Shown here: positions 10,001-18,397 of the stretch, one piece after another
How the letters are laid out: the number at the start of each line of letters is the position of its first letter
Position numbering within the stretch: the first letter of the stretch is position 1
NCBI GenBank assembly: GCA_016865505.2
Contig: AP025252.1
Location: forward strand, 1 to 64,000
DNA from: Bryobacterales bacterium F-183
Lineage (GTDB): Bacteria; Acidobacteriota; Terriglobia; Bryobacterales; Bryobacteraceae
Reading direction: 5' to 3'
Length of the DNA: 64,000 nt
Notes under the pieces: model-generated
Told to the model about the DNA's origin: nothing
What the model saw: the letters and a program-made list of their open reading frames with translations, nothing else
Database searches by the model: none
Position numbers and translations under genes: made by a program

Positions 10001-10253
10001 ACGCTTCGGTGCTGGTCGCGCGCTTCAGCAGCAAGCTGCCCGCAGCGTTACCAGGGACGATCGCGGCGCCAGACAATCCGCCCTGCGCGATGCCGGCCAG
10101 CGTGTCGAGGCGCAGCTTACCCTGCGCCATCGTACCGTTGTGGCAAGGCGTGCAGGTTTCCAAGGCTTTCAAAGCGTCAGGAGCCTGCTGAGCCTCAAGC
10201 AGACAAACAGAAACCGAACTAAGCAACAGCCAATGCCAGCAGTGCCGCATCAT
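7038..10253 (-). CDS. Planctomycete-type cytochrome protein with DUF1549 and DUF1553 domains
   Basis: The protein is about 1,070 residues with a Sec signal peptide ([21 protein letters not shown]). The frame extends 8 codons upstream to 10277, but the ATG at 10253 gives the better signal. Two PSCyt1-type c-heme sites (CTPCH and CVGCH) lie near residues 33 and 130. A further CSQCH with following HNHKYDPF lies in the DUF1549 region. DUF1553 occupies the C-terminal part ([23 protein letters not shown]). Family knowledge links these proteins to periplasmic, possibly redox-linked breakdown of complex substrates. It is upstream of, and coupled to, the DUF1501 gene. Confidence 0.9.
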   Translation of the reverse strand: [1071 protein letters not shown]

Positions 10254-10320
10254 GATTGCATTTTTCCACATCGCCACACCGATTATCTGGCGTGATCATT
10301 TGGAAAAAGCACTCTTTTTG

Positions 10321-11109
10321 TCAACGGGCAGCGGATTTGATCTGCAACGTCAGCGCCACTTCGCTTTCCATCGGCACCCCATTGCGCCTGGCCGGCTCGT
10401 ACACCCACTGTCGCAGCGCCGTAGCCGCCGTTTGCGCAATCATCGGATTCCCCCTCACGATCTGCACATGCCTTACTGTCCCATCCGCCGCGACGTGCGC
10501 CACCAGTTGTACCTCAGCGACAGGCCCCCCGTTCAACCCGCGCGGCAGTGCAATGGGAGTACGCTTCAGCAAGCGCGCCGGTACGATCTCAGCCTTTACC
10601 GGTGCCGGTACCGCTTCCGGCTGTTTCACCGGAACTTCCGCTGCAACTGGCGGGCTCTGCGGCAATTCCGGCGCGACGACAACAATCGGTTCGGCCTGTT
10701 TGACGACCTTCACGGGAACCAGTGGCGCAATCGATGTGATCTGCGGCCGTTCCGCCGCCACCATGTCCTCCGCGTCCACAATCTCAACGAAGAATGGTTG
10801 TTCTAAATAGACTGGCTTGTCACCACCAGTCAGGTATAGAAGTTGTAATCGGCTTGGCTTGACGAATGGCGGTACACGAACCTCCAGCGACGTTGCCGAT
10901 TGCTTTAACACCTTCACCTGTAGGTCAAAGCGGTGGTCCGTCAAATAAACCTCGTCCACTCGATCCTTATCCAAGGACACGCCCTTAATCGTGATCACCG
11001 TACCCGCTTTGGCCACCCGCGGCTCTAGGCTTTCCGTCTGGGCGGACTGCGCGGACAAATTCGCTGCCAGAGAAAACAACAAAAACGCGATCTGGAATGC
11101 GTCACGCAT
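10321..11109 (-). CDS. Secreted protein with TIG/IPT-like domain and TonB C-terminal domain
   Basis: The predicted 262-residue product starts at MRDAFQIAFLLFSLAANLSAQ, a cleavable signal; an in-frame ATG 8 codons upstream would spoil it. Residues about 25-105 (EPRVAKAGTVITIKGVSL) resemble an IPT/TIG immunoglobulin-like fold. A proline/valine-rich spacer follows. The end (GGPVAEVQLVAHVAADGTV, ATALRQWVYEP) is a TonB_C domain, common in Acidobacteria. A typical TonB keeps an N-terminal membrane anchor, so a cleaved signal plus TIG domain is unusual. It may be periplasmic or a lipid-free partner of the receptors in this window. Confidence 0.75.
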   Translation of the reverse strand: MRDAFQIAFLLFSLAANLSAQSAQTESLEPRVAKAGTVITIKGVSLDKDRVDEVYLTDHRFDLQVKVLKQSATSLEVRVPPFVKPSRLQLLYLTGGDKPVYLEQPFFVEIVDAEDMVAAERPQITSIAPLVPVKVVKQAEPIVVVAPELPQSPPVAAEVPVKQPEAVPAPVKAEIVPARLLKRTPIALPRGLNGGPVAEVQLVAHVAADGTVRHVQIVRGNPMIAQTAATALRQWVYEPARRNGVPMESEVALTLQIKSAAR

Positions 11110-11202
11110 ATCAGATCCATCGGCGTTCCCCACCTGGAGGTGGATAGAACCCCGGGTGGGTTTCTCGATCGCCGTTACCCTACGCGGGGTAGGTGAATTC
11201 GC

Positions 11203-13083
11203 CTATTTTCGTACTCGGACGATGGCTTCGACGAAGCTCGGAAACTGCATCCCATCCGACGTAACGCCAGCAGTGAGAAGCGACAGTGAATCAGTTGCTT
11301 GCACGCCCGGCGTTTGTACCGTGAACCGAGCCGCACCGTCCTGTCCCGCTGGGATAGTTACCTTAATTCGCGCTTGCGACGCCTTCCAACCCTCCGGCAA
11401 ATGGGGTGTGATTTGGAAGTCCCGGGCCTTAGCCGAATGGTTTGTCACACGAACCTCCAAAGCGATCGCCGCGCCGGGCTTCGCTTCCACGCCGTACGGA
11501 TAAAATCGCGCCCACTGCTCATCGACGCCGTAATTCGCGGAATCCCAGGGAAACAGGCTCGCCAGGATCTGCGCCCGCTTCCGCAGCGATGTCTCCATGC
11601 GCTCATACTGCGCCGTCGTGTACGTCCACATCGGGTCCACATGCTGATTCGTCAGGTACACGCCCTCGCCAAGCTTGCGAAGGTAACGCAGGCAGTACAA
11701 ATAGCCCTGATTCTCGCCCACCAGATTCCGGTTGAGCAGACAGTAATCGTCAATGCCCGACGGCGTAAACGAATCCCCACCAAACACGATCCGCATGCCG
11801 TTATCGCGATTGGTCAACACCATCACGCCGTGATACAGCGTCTGCCCAGGAAAGAACGCAAACTCCATGTCGAACTCGTGCCAGGTCCGCTTGGCGCCTT
11901 CGGACATCGCCTCACCCTGAATCGGATTCCGCGTCATCGCCGGCAGACGATACGCTTCCGGCCGCTGCAGGACATCGCTTACCCCTTCGACATACCGCAC
12001 AGGAGCATTGCTCCGCTTTGAAGCTTCGGCCACAAAATCCGTATGGTCGTCATGGTAGTGCGTGACATAAATCCCTTCGAGCTTCGAAAACCGCCCTGCC
12101 TGACGAAGCTTCTCTACTTCCTGATACACCTTCTCGTACCCGCAATCGATAAGGTACGCCCCGCCGGACTTGGACACGATCAGCTTCGAATTCCCAATCG
12201 GAATCACCCAATCGGGAAGCTTCCGCGTCTCCGCCATCTCCATCCAGGTGGGGTCGTTGATCGACATCTTCGCCGCGCGCGTCCGCAGGTTCTGGTCGCC
12301 CCAATACCAGCGCAGCGCGTCCGTCGAAAAATGCTCGCGCATCAGGTCAGTGAGCTTTTGAAGCAAACTGTCAATCGCCGCCTGCGGATTCCGGATCACC
12401 GGACCCCGCGCCGGCACAATCACATCCGGCTTGGCATCGCGGATCTTCCGGAGGCTCTGCATCAGGTCCGACGCGCGAGCCGCAAAGCCGTGATACCCGC
12501 GAACCGAGTTCCGCCCCGCAACACTCGTCGACGTCGTCGCGTCCGGAATCGCATCCTGCAAGCTGTACAAGTCCCAGATGCGACCCCCGTCGTAAATCAG
12601 GTCCCCGGTGAATGCATACTTCTTCCCGGCAAACGTCCCGAGGTAAGAGATCGATCCCCGGGTAAATCCGGGCGTATCCATCACCTCCAACCCCGCTACC
12701 GTGTCCCCGCCAGCCACCGGCACTACTTTGCCTGCTTTTGCCGCCGCGACAGGCCAACGGCTCTGCCGCGCATCGTAATCATGAAAGCGCGCTTCCCAGA
12801 ACAGCTCCCAGAACGCGGCTGGGTTCGCAAAATACTGGAACTCATTCTTCGGAACCGTAAGTTCCCTGGCCGCCGTCATAGGGAGCAGATCCCGGCGAGC
12901 GCTCGTCACCAGCAAAGTGCCATCAAATGTACCGGATACACCGGCCGGAGGACGGTAAATCGCCGTTGAACGGCCGATCAGAACCGAGTTGATCGTCCCG
13001 TCGTTTGTAATGCGGGGAACGTCCTGTGCATGAAGCAGAGCGACGGCGGCAGCGACAACCAGCGCAGACATGGCCGCCATCAT
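11203..13083 (-). CDS. Secreted MBL-fold metallo-hydrolase, two-domain
   Basis: The 626-residue protein has a signal peptide (MSALVVAAAVALLHAQD). A metallo-beta-lactamase fold is shown by THYHDDHTD near residue 340, giving the HxHxDH metal site, and by FGGDSF near 455. The first 280 residues also look MBL-derived (VAGGDTVAGLEVMDTPGFTRGS, AFTGDLIY) but lack a clear HxHxDH, so the protein may hold one active and one degenerate copy. The last 85 residues (EVRVTNHSAKARDFQITPHLP) look like a NEW3/Ig-like beta domain. The substrate is unknown. It is not obviously in an operon with the TonB-like gene 90 bases downstream. Confidence 0.8.
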   Translation of the reverse strand: MMAAMSALVVAAAVALLHAQDVPRITNDGTINSVLIGRSTAIYRPPAGVSGTFDGTLLVTSARRDLLPMTAARELTVPKNEFQYFANPAAFWELFWEARFHDYDARQSRWPVAAAKAGKVVPVAGGDTVAGLEVMDTPGFTRGSISYLGTFAGKKYAFTGDLIYDGGRIWDLYSLQDAIPDATTSTSVAGRNSVRGYHGFAARASDLMQSLRKIRDAKPDVIVPARGPVIRNPQAAIDSLLQKLTDLMREHFSTDALRWYWGDQNLRTRAAKMSINDPTWMEMAETRKLPDWVIPIGNSKLIVSKSGGAYLIDCGYEKVYQEVEKLRQAGRFSKLEGIYVTHYHDDHTDFVAEASKRSNAPVRYVEGVSDVLQRPEAYRLPAMTRNPIQGEAMSEGAKRTWHEFDMEFAFFPGQTLYHGVMVLTNRDNGMRIVFGGDSFTPSGIDDYCLLNRNLVGENQGYLYCLRYLRKLGEGVYLTNQHVDPMWTYTTAQYERMETSLRKRAQILASLFPWDSANYGVDEQWARFYPYGVEAKPGAAIALEVRVTNHSAKARDFQITPHLPEGWKASQARIKVTIPAGQDGAARFTVQTPGVQATDSLSLLTAGVTSDGMQFPSFVEAIVRVRK

Positions 13084-13269
13084 ATCGCAGGGGTCGGCAT
13101 GTTGCAGAAAAATAAGCCATCAAAGTTGACGGCGGCCTTGTGGATATCGCACACTAACAACATCGCCGTAAAGCTGGGAGCAGCACCGTAAGCTGAGAAC
13201 CGGGGCCATTGTTATTGCAGTACCGGCGTATTGCCGCCGATAAGACTCCTACGGGATGGTATGTAACCG

Positions 13270-14454
13270 TTGCAAAAGCTACTCTGCGTCGCATTCTTCT
13301 TACTGATCGCAAGCCTCATGCCTGCCGCCACGCCGGCAGCCCGCAGTAAATCCAAAGCCACCGTGTCATCGGCGGCTGCAGCATCCAAGAGCAAACATAC
13401 TGCCTCCAAGACCAAGCGCCCGTTGTCGGCCTCCAGCCGCCGCGCAGGTCGCACGGTCCGCCGTTATGACCCTTGGAAGGCCCCCAATTTTTCGGACCCC
13501 GCCAGCGGCGATGACACCACTTGGGACGATCCTGTCGTTCGCCAGGCTGCCGTAGACGCGCTCGGCAACTTCAACGGGTCGCTGGTCGTCACCGATCCTT
13601 CCACTGGCCGCGTCCTCACCGTCGTCAATCAGAAGCTTGCGTTCCAGGGTGGCTTCACCCCCTGCTCCACCATCAAGTTGATGACCTCGCTCGCCGCCTT
13701 GAGCGAAGGCTTGGTGGATCGCACCACGCAGGTCGCCATCTCCCGCCGCGTGCGTTTGGACATGACGGACGCACTGGCCCGCTCCGACAATGCGTACTTC
13801 GCCGTGCTCGGCCAGAAGATGGGCTTCGACAAGGTCACCTACTACGCCCGCATGTACGGCCTGGGCGAAAAGTCCGGCTTTGACATCCCCGAAGAGACCC
13901 CCGGCTCGATCGTCGATTCCCCGGAAAAGGGCGACGGCGTCGGCATGATGTGCAGCTTCGGCCACGGCTTCAAGATGACGCCGCTCAACCTGGCCGCGAT
14001 GGTCGGCGCCATCGCCAACAACGGCACCCTGCACTACCTGCAGTACCCGCGCACGTCCGACGCCATCCGCAACTTCAAGCCGATGGTGAAGCGTCAACTC
14101 AATATCGAAAGCTCCGTGCAGGACATGCTGCCCGGCATGATGGGCGCCGTCGAGTTCGGCACCGCCCGCCGCGCCGCCTATAACCAGGAAGACGCCCCCT
14201 ACGGCATGCTGTACGGCAAGACGGGCACTTGCACCGATACGTCCTCGCCCACCCACATGGGTTGGTTCGCATCGTTCAACCAAATCGGTAATCAGAAGTT
14301 GGTGGCTGTCGTGATGCTCACCGGCGGACGCGCGGTCAACGGCCCTGTGGCATCCGGCGTTGCCGGAGCCTTCTTCCGCAACCTCGGCAAGAGCGCCTAC
14401 TTCCGCAGCGAGCACACCCGGGCAGCTACCGCTCTGCTCGCTGAGCAGGAATAA
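13270..14454 (+). CDS. Stand-alone penicillin-binding transpeptidase-domain protein
   Basis: The 394-residue protein begins at a TTG giving a signal peptide (MQKLLCVAFFLLIASLMPAA). A basic, Ala/Lys-rich linker of about 60 residues precedes the transpeptidase domain. All three catalytic motifs are visible: SxxK in CSTIKLM (about residue 137), SDN in ARSDNAYF (about 175) and KTG in YGKTGTC (about 317). No PBP dimer or transglycosylase domain is present, so it is either a small secreted class B-like PBP or a class D beta-lactamase relative. The family and length (over 330 residues of catalytic domain) favour a PBP. The start is supported only weakly by GGATGG upstream. Confidence 0.8.
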   Translation: MQKLLCVAFFLLIASLMPAATPAARSKSKATVSSAAAASKSKHTASKTKRPLSASSRRAGRTVRRYDPWKAPNFSDPASGDDTTWDDPVVRQAAVDALGNFNGSLVVTDPSTGRVLTVVNQKLAFQGGFTPCSTIKLMTSLAALSEGLVDRTTQVAISRRVRLDMTDALARSDNAYFAVLGQKMGFDKVTYYARMYGLGEKSGFDIPEETPGSIVDSPEKGDGVGMMCSFGHGFKMTPLNLAAMVGAIANNGTLHYLQYPRTSDAIRNFKPMVKRQLNIESSVQDMLPGMMGAVEFGTARRAAYNQEDAPYGMLYGKTGTCTDTSSPTHMGWFASFNQIGNQKLVAVVMLTGGRAVNGPVASGVAGAFFRNLGKSAYFRSEHTRAATALLAEQE

Positions 14455-14463
14455 GCAACCGCC

Positions 14464-15318
14464 TCACACAACTCGCGCCACACGATCCAGCAGGCGAAGC
14501 TCGAAGTCGGGCTTCGCCGCTTCTGTTTTCACGTACGCCATCCCCACCACGCGATCCAACGCCGGTGAATAGGCCGCAGACACCAGCTCTGCCATCTCCT
14601 TGTTGTCCACACCGCCCGTCAGCTTCGCGCCCGCCTCCGGTACCTCAGAGCCATCAATGCGAACCCCACGCAAATGCCGGTGGACCTGCCCTCGCGACCT
14701 CACCCGTTCCACAATCTCCTGCCCCAAATAACAGCCCTTGGTAAAGCTCACCGCCTGCATCTGGCCGGTTTCCTGCACCAGAAAGCGCTCGCTGATCTCC
14801 TCGCCATAACGAGGCTTGGCCGTCTCCAGCCTGACCGTACGCACCGCCTCGGCATCAGCCTCACAAAGCCCAAGCTCCCCAACAAAAGCCGGTTTCGCCC
14901 CAGCATCCATCAGCACAGATCCACCCGGCAACCCGGTAGCGGTAATCGGCAACTCCAAAGTCCCTGCCGTAGGACCCTCAATTGAAATCAACGCCAACTG
15001 GTCAGTGACATCTTCGAGGTACGCATCATCGGCAATGATGTACTGATCGAGGTGGTCGTACACCTTCTGCCGCGTCTCAGGCTCGGTGATCAGGATCAGG
15101 TCATCCGGACGAAACACGATCCAGACATCGGCCAGAATGCGCCCCTGCGCGCTTAAAAAGAACCCGTACGACGCCGTACCCGGCTCCACGCCCTGCACCT
15201 GATTCGTGGTCATGGCATGCAGCAGCCGCGCACGATCTTCACCCGTCACCCGGATCTTGCCGCGCGACGAAAGATCGATCCACGCCGCACTGTTGCGAAG
15301 TTCGTTATAGCCCGTCAT
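14464..15318 (-). CDS. ygfZ: Folate-binding protein YgfZ / GcvT-like
   Basis: This 284-residue protein has the GcvT fold and the diagnostic YgfZ motif KGCYLGQE near residue 190, followed by VERVRSRGQVHRHLRG. YgfZ binds folate and helps repair or assemble iron-sulfur clusters needed by tRNA-modifying enzymes such as MiaB. It ends 9 bases from the convergent PBP gene. A small membrane-protein gene lies 9 bases upstream on the same strand and may be co-transcribed. Confidence 0.92.
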   Translation of the reverse strand: MTGYNELRNSAAWIDLSSRGKIRVTGEDRARLLHAMTTNQVQGVEPGTASYGFFLSAQGRILADVWIVFRPDDLILITEPETRQKVYDHLDQYIIADDAYLEDVTDQLALISIEGPTAGTLELPITATGLPGGSVLMDAGAKPAFVGELGLCEADAEAVRTVRLETAKPRYGEEISERFLVQETGQMQAVSFTKGCYLGQEIVERVRSRGQVHRHLRGVRIDGSEVPEAGAKLTGGVDNKEMAELVSAAYSPALDRVVGMAYVKTEAAKPDFELRLLDRVARVV

Positions 15319-15327
15319 CCGTCTGCC

Positions 15328-15699
15328 TTACGCCATGTGGGCGATGACCACGCCCAAAAAGATCGAAATGATCCCGGACCCGGCAATGCCATGCAGCCAG
15401 CGCCGCTGCTTCGCTTCGTCACCACGACCCAGCGCGATCAAAAGGTAAACCGCCAGGATGTGCAGAGCAAACAGCATCTTGATGCCGAACCACATGTGGT
15501 AACCCTGCGGCAGCGGCGTACCTCGTGCAATCAGGTTGTAAAGGCCAGTCGCAACCAGCAGAGCAAGGCCCAGGTAAATGCGAGAACGGTAAGCGCTCGA
15601 AATCGCCGAGCGCGTCGCGGAGCCGTACATAGCGGCCCCAATCAGCAGCGCTACAGAAATGATGTGTACAGCGCGGCTTGCAATAGCGGGAGTATCCAT
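15328..15699 (-). CDS. Small four-helix membrane protein
   Basis: The 123-residue protein has four predicted membrane helices: residues about 8-28, 40-58, 68-90 and 100-122. It starts MDTPAIASRAVHIISVALLIG. Histidines sit in helix positions (H12, H68, H79 and others), which recalls CopD-like or cytochrome b-type small membrane proteins, but there is no specific match I can name. It precedes ygfZ by 9 bases on the same strand and is divergent from the MBL gene at 15712, with only 12 bases between the two starts, so their promoters must overlap neighbouring coding sequence. Confidence 0.7.
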   Translation of the reverse strand: MDTPAIASRAVHIISVALLIGAAMYGSATRSAISSAYRSRIYLGLALLVATGLYNLIARGTPLPQGYHMWFGIKMLFALHILAVYLLIALGRGDEAKQRRWLHGIAGSGIISIFLGVVIAHMA

Positions 15700-15711
15700 A
15701 GTCCTACTACC

Positions 15712-16362
15712 ATGGTTTCACACGTGATCGTAGAAATTCTTCCGCTCGGCGCACTGCAATGCAATTGTTCGATTTTCGGCGACGAAACCGCCCGCGAAGC
15801 CATCGTCATCGACCCCGGCGACGGTGACGACGTCAACGCCGTACTGGCCGTGCTCAATCAGCACCAACTCAAGCTCAAGGCGATCATCATCACCCATGCG
15901 CACATCGACCACATCGGCGGCGCAGCCAAGCTCAAAGCAGAAACAGGCGCCCCCGTACACATGAACGGCCGCGACCAAATGCTCTACGACCGTCTGGACA
16001 TGCAAGCCGGATGGCTCGGCATGGCCGTACCCGAAAAAACCGGCATCGACCACCAGGCGCAAGATGGCGACAAGGTCGTGCTCGGCGATGCGGACTTCCA
16101 CGTGCTCCACACCCCCGGACACACCCCAGGCAGCATTTCTTTGTGGATTCCCGCCGAAAACACGTTAGTCGCCGGCGACACGTTGTTCAAGGATTCGATC
16201 GGCCGTACCGACCTGCCAGGAGGCGACGGCCGCCAGATCATGAAGTCCATCAAAGGCCAGTTGCTACCGTTGCCCGAGGACGCCACCGTCGTCTGCGGCC
16301 ACGGCCCCAACACTACAATCGGGCGGGAGAAGCGTCGAAACCCGTTCCTGCAAGGCCTCTAG
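15712..16362 (+). CDS. MBL-fold metallo-hydrolase (glyoxalase II-like)
   Basis: The 216-residue cytoplasmic protein shows the complete metal site: THAHIDHIGG (about residue 63), HTPGHTPGS (about 138), GDTLF (about 159) and the last histidine in VCGHGPNTTIGREK. The length and ends fit the YcbL/glyoxalase II-like group, which hydrolyses thioesters of small thiols. No glutathione-specific C-terminal domain is present, so classical GloB activity is uncertain. Its last 50 bases overlap the convergent MFS gene. Confidence 0.88.
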   Translation: MVSHVIVEILPLGALQCNCSIFGDETAREAIVIDPGDGDDVNAVLAVLNQHQLKLKAIIITHAHIDHIGGAAKLKAETGAPVHMNGRDQMLYDRLDMQAGWLGMAVPEKTGIDHQAQDGDKVVLGDADFHVLHTPGHTPGSISLWIPAENTLVAGDTLFKDSIGRTDLPGGDGRQIMKSIKGQLLPLPEDATVVCGHGPNTTIGREKRRNPFLQGL

Positions 16363-17545
16363 CCGCACGCTGCGGCATCGGCGCCATCCACGACGCTACG
16401 CCAAGCAACGCAACCAGCACAGCCAGCAGGTGAAAGATCGAATCGTACGATCCCGTAGCTTCCAACGTCCGTGCCAGCAGCAACGGACCCACAGCCGAAG
16501 CAAGCACCGTCAGCATCTGCGCGAACCCTTGAATGCGCCCCAGATGGCTGCGCCCAAACGCCTGCCCCCACACGGAAAAGAACACCACCGTCACAATGCC
16601 CCCGGCGATGCCCATCAGCCCGGCGTACACATCCACGTGCGTCAACGACGTAACCGCAGGCAGCAGCACCAGAGACAGCGCCAGCACGCCCATGCCAATC
16701 CCGGTGAGCTTGCGGATGTCCCACTTCTGCGCCGCCCAGCCTCCCGCAAAGTTCGCCAACAGACCCAGCATGGTGCTGATCACCAACGTGCGATGGTACA
16801 CGCCGGCATCAAAGCCCCGCTGCGCCAGGATCGACTCGTTGAACAGCGCGATCCCCGAATAGACCAGCCCGAACAAAGCGCTGGACAAACCGAAAACCCA
16901 AAACGCCGGCGTACGCAAAGCTTCCTCAAGCGTCATGTCCTCGGGCGATCGACCCAATTCCTCCACGTCACCTTCAGAAGCCGCCGGTGGACGATTACGA
17001 ATCAGCAACGCGGCAACCGGCGCGATCGCCAGCAAAGCGACACCCACACCAAGCCAGGCGCGACGCCAGCCATACGACGTCACAGCCGCGCCAACACCGG
17101 GAAACGCCCCAATAAAGCCCATCGCCACAAGCAGCGCAAAGATCCCCATCGCCAGGTTCAATCGCTTGGCGAACCACTTCCCGGCCAGCGCCAAGCTAGC
17201 CGCCGAAAGCGCGCTTTGCCCGAATCCACGCGTCAAGGTCACCGCCGCCGCCAGCGGCCAAAACCCCTGTGTACCGCTCATCCAAATCACCGTGCTGCCA
17301 AGCAACGCCAGCAGCGCCGCCGTCACCGCGCGAGGTCCAAGGCGATCCACCCAGCGGCCAAACGGAAAGGTAAACAGCGCGCCGATCAGCGTCGCCCAAA
17401 GGTTGATGGTGGCAAAGTCGACCCGCGAAATCCCAAGTTCCGCGATCAGAGGCTCGGTGACCAAACCCAAGCCCTGCGTACGCCCAGGCAACGTTGCGAC
17501 CATCGCCAAAGCGGCCAGCGCGAGGTTGACCCAGCCATAGTACAT
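16313..17545 (-). CDS. MFS transporter
   Basis: This 410-residue protein has about 12 membrane helices and an MFS loop 2-3 signature (FPFGRWVDRLGPRAVTAA). The central cytoplasmic loop (NRPPAASEGDVEELG) splits two six-helix halves. Substrate specificity is not evident. It is the nearest relative in this window of the MFS gene at 34944 (both start with an F/YxW motif, then a proline/threonine-rich first helix). Its 3' end overlaps the MBL gene. Confidence 0.88.
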   Translation of the reverse strand: MYYGWVNLALAALAMVATLPGRTQGLGLVTEPLIAELGISRVDFATINLWATLIGALFTFPFGRWVDRLGPRAVTAALLALLGSTVIWMSGTQGFWPLAAAVTLTRGFGQSALSAASLALAGKWFAKRLNLAMGIFALLVAMGFIGAFPGVGAAVTSYGWRRAWLGVGVALLAIAPVAALLIRNRPPAASEGDVEELGRSPEDMTLEEALRTPAFWVFGLSSALFGLVYSGIALFNESILAQRGFDAGVYHRTLVISTMLGLLANFAGGWAAQKWDIRKLTGIGMGVLALSLVLLPAVTSLTHVDVYAGLMGIAGGIVTVVFFSVWGQAFGRSHLGRIQGFAQMLTVLASAVGPLLLARTLEATGSYDSIFHLLAVLVALLGVASWMAPMPQRAARGLAGTGFDASPARL

Positions 17546-17562
17546 GCGATGCTTATGTTAAC

Positions 17563-17961
17563 TTGGCTCTCCTGGTCTGGACCATCTGGCTCGCCACCGC
17601 CTGCTATCTCACCGCCCTACGGCGCCGCAGCCGAGCCCTTTGGACCGCAGGCCTCGCCCTCTACCTCGCGCACGTGTTCGCCGCGTTCCACTACGTCCAT
17701 CATTGGAGCCATCAAGCCGCCTATGAAGACACCGCGCGCCAGACTCGTGAACTCTATGGCGTGGATTTCGGAGGCAGCGGGCTGTATTGCAACTACGCCT
17801 TCACCCTGCTCTGGGCATTCGACGTAGCTTGGTGGTGGAAGTCGCCAGAATCACGGCAGAACCGCCCCAAATGGCAGACCTGGGCCATCCAAGGCTACCT
17901 GGCGTTCATCGTTGTAAACGGTGCGCTGATCGTACCGCTGCTACGGCTTTTTCGAAGCTAG
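17563..17961 (+). CDS. Small membrane protein, unknown function
   Basis: This is about 132 residues with three or four hydrophobic helices and an internal HVFAAFHYVHHWSHQAAYED segment with six histidines that could bind metal. The start is uncertain: the in-frame choice is a TTG at 17563, and nearby ATGs at 17544, 17549 and 17555 are in other frames. No Shine-Dalgarno is convincing. The last 21 bases overlap the convergent TPR gene. Confidence 0.55.
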   Translation: MALLVWTIWLATACYLTALRRRSRALWTAGLALYLAHVFAAFHYVHHWSHQAAYEDTARQTRELYGVDFGGSGLYCNYAFTLLWAFDVAWWWKSPESRQNRPKWQTWAIQGYLAFIVVNGALIVPLLRLFRS

Positions 17962-18372
17962 CTTCTTCTGGATCTCCGGCGCCTGCTTGCTGTCGGGTTC
18001 CAGTTCCAAAAACTTCTGATACGCAACTTTGGCGGACTTCCAATCCGCCAACTTCTCTCGCGCCTCGGCCAGCTTCAAGAACGCCTCGGCCGATGTAGGA
18101 TTCCACATCGTCGCTTCCTGATAGCGTTGTGCAGCCGCCCGAAAACTGCCCTTTTTGGCGTAGAAATTGCCAATCCGCAATTCCTTTTCCGCCTGCAGCG
18201 GATTCAGGATGTACTCTTTTGGCTTCGACGACTCGTCTTCTTCAGGGGGCTCTTCCACCGCAACCGGTGGACGCTGTTTCAGCTTCTTTTCCTCTTGCTG
18301 CTCAGATTTTTCCTGCGCAAAAAGGACCGGGGCGAGCGTCAACAAAAGAGTCGCGAACAGTACGCGTGCCAC
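17941..18372 (-). CDS. Secreted TPR protein
   Basis: From the GTG at 18372 the product has a signal peptide (VARVLFATLLLTLAPVLFAQ) and is about 143 residues. A Lys/Glu-rich stretch follows (EQQEEKKLKQRPPVAVEEPPEED), then two TPR-like units (KELRIGNFYAKKGSFRAAAQRYQEA and AFLKLAEAREKLADWKSAKVAYQKFLE). It fits the short periplasmic tetratricopeptide proteins of Acidobacteria, which probably act as scaffolds. The frame continues 40 codons upstream without a better start. It is divergent from uvrC, whose GTG lies 26 bases away. Confidence 0.75.
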   Translation of the reverse strand: MARVLFATLLLTLAPVLFAQEKSEQQEEKKLKQRPPVAVEEPPEEDESSKPKEYILNPLQAEKELRIGNFYAKKGSFRAAAQRYQEATMWNPTSAEAFLKLAEAREKLADWKSAKVAYQKFLELEPDSKQAPEIQKKLASKKP

Positions 18373-18397
18373 AATCTCAGTATAGCCCCCGACCCCT

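Noticed and set aside
15217-15711. Long N-terminal extension of the MBL gene at 15712
   Set aside because: The upstream part of the open frame is basic, unlike MBL proteins, and overlaps genes on the minus strand. The ATG at 15712 gives the canonical start.
16430-17827. A + strand open frame of about 465 codons
   Set aside because: It overlaps the MFS gene on the opposite strand and is Arg/Gln/His-rich with no domain; judged a shadow.
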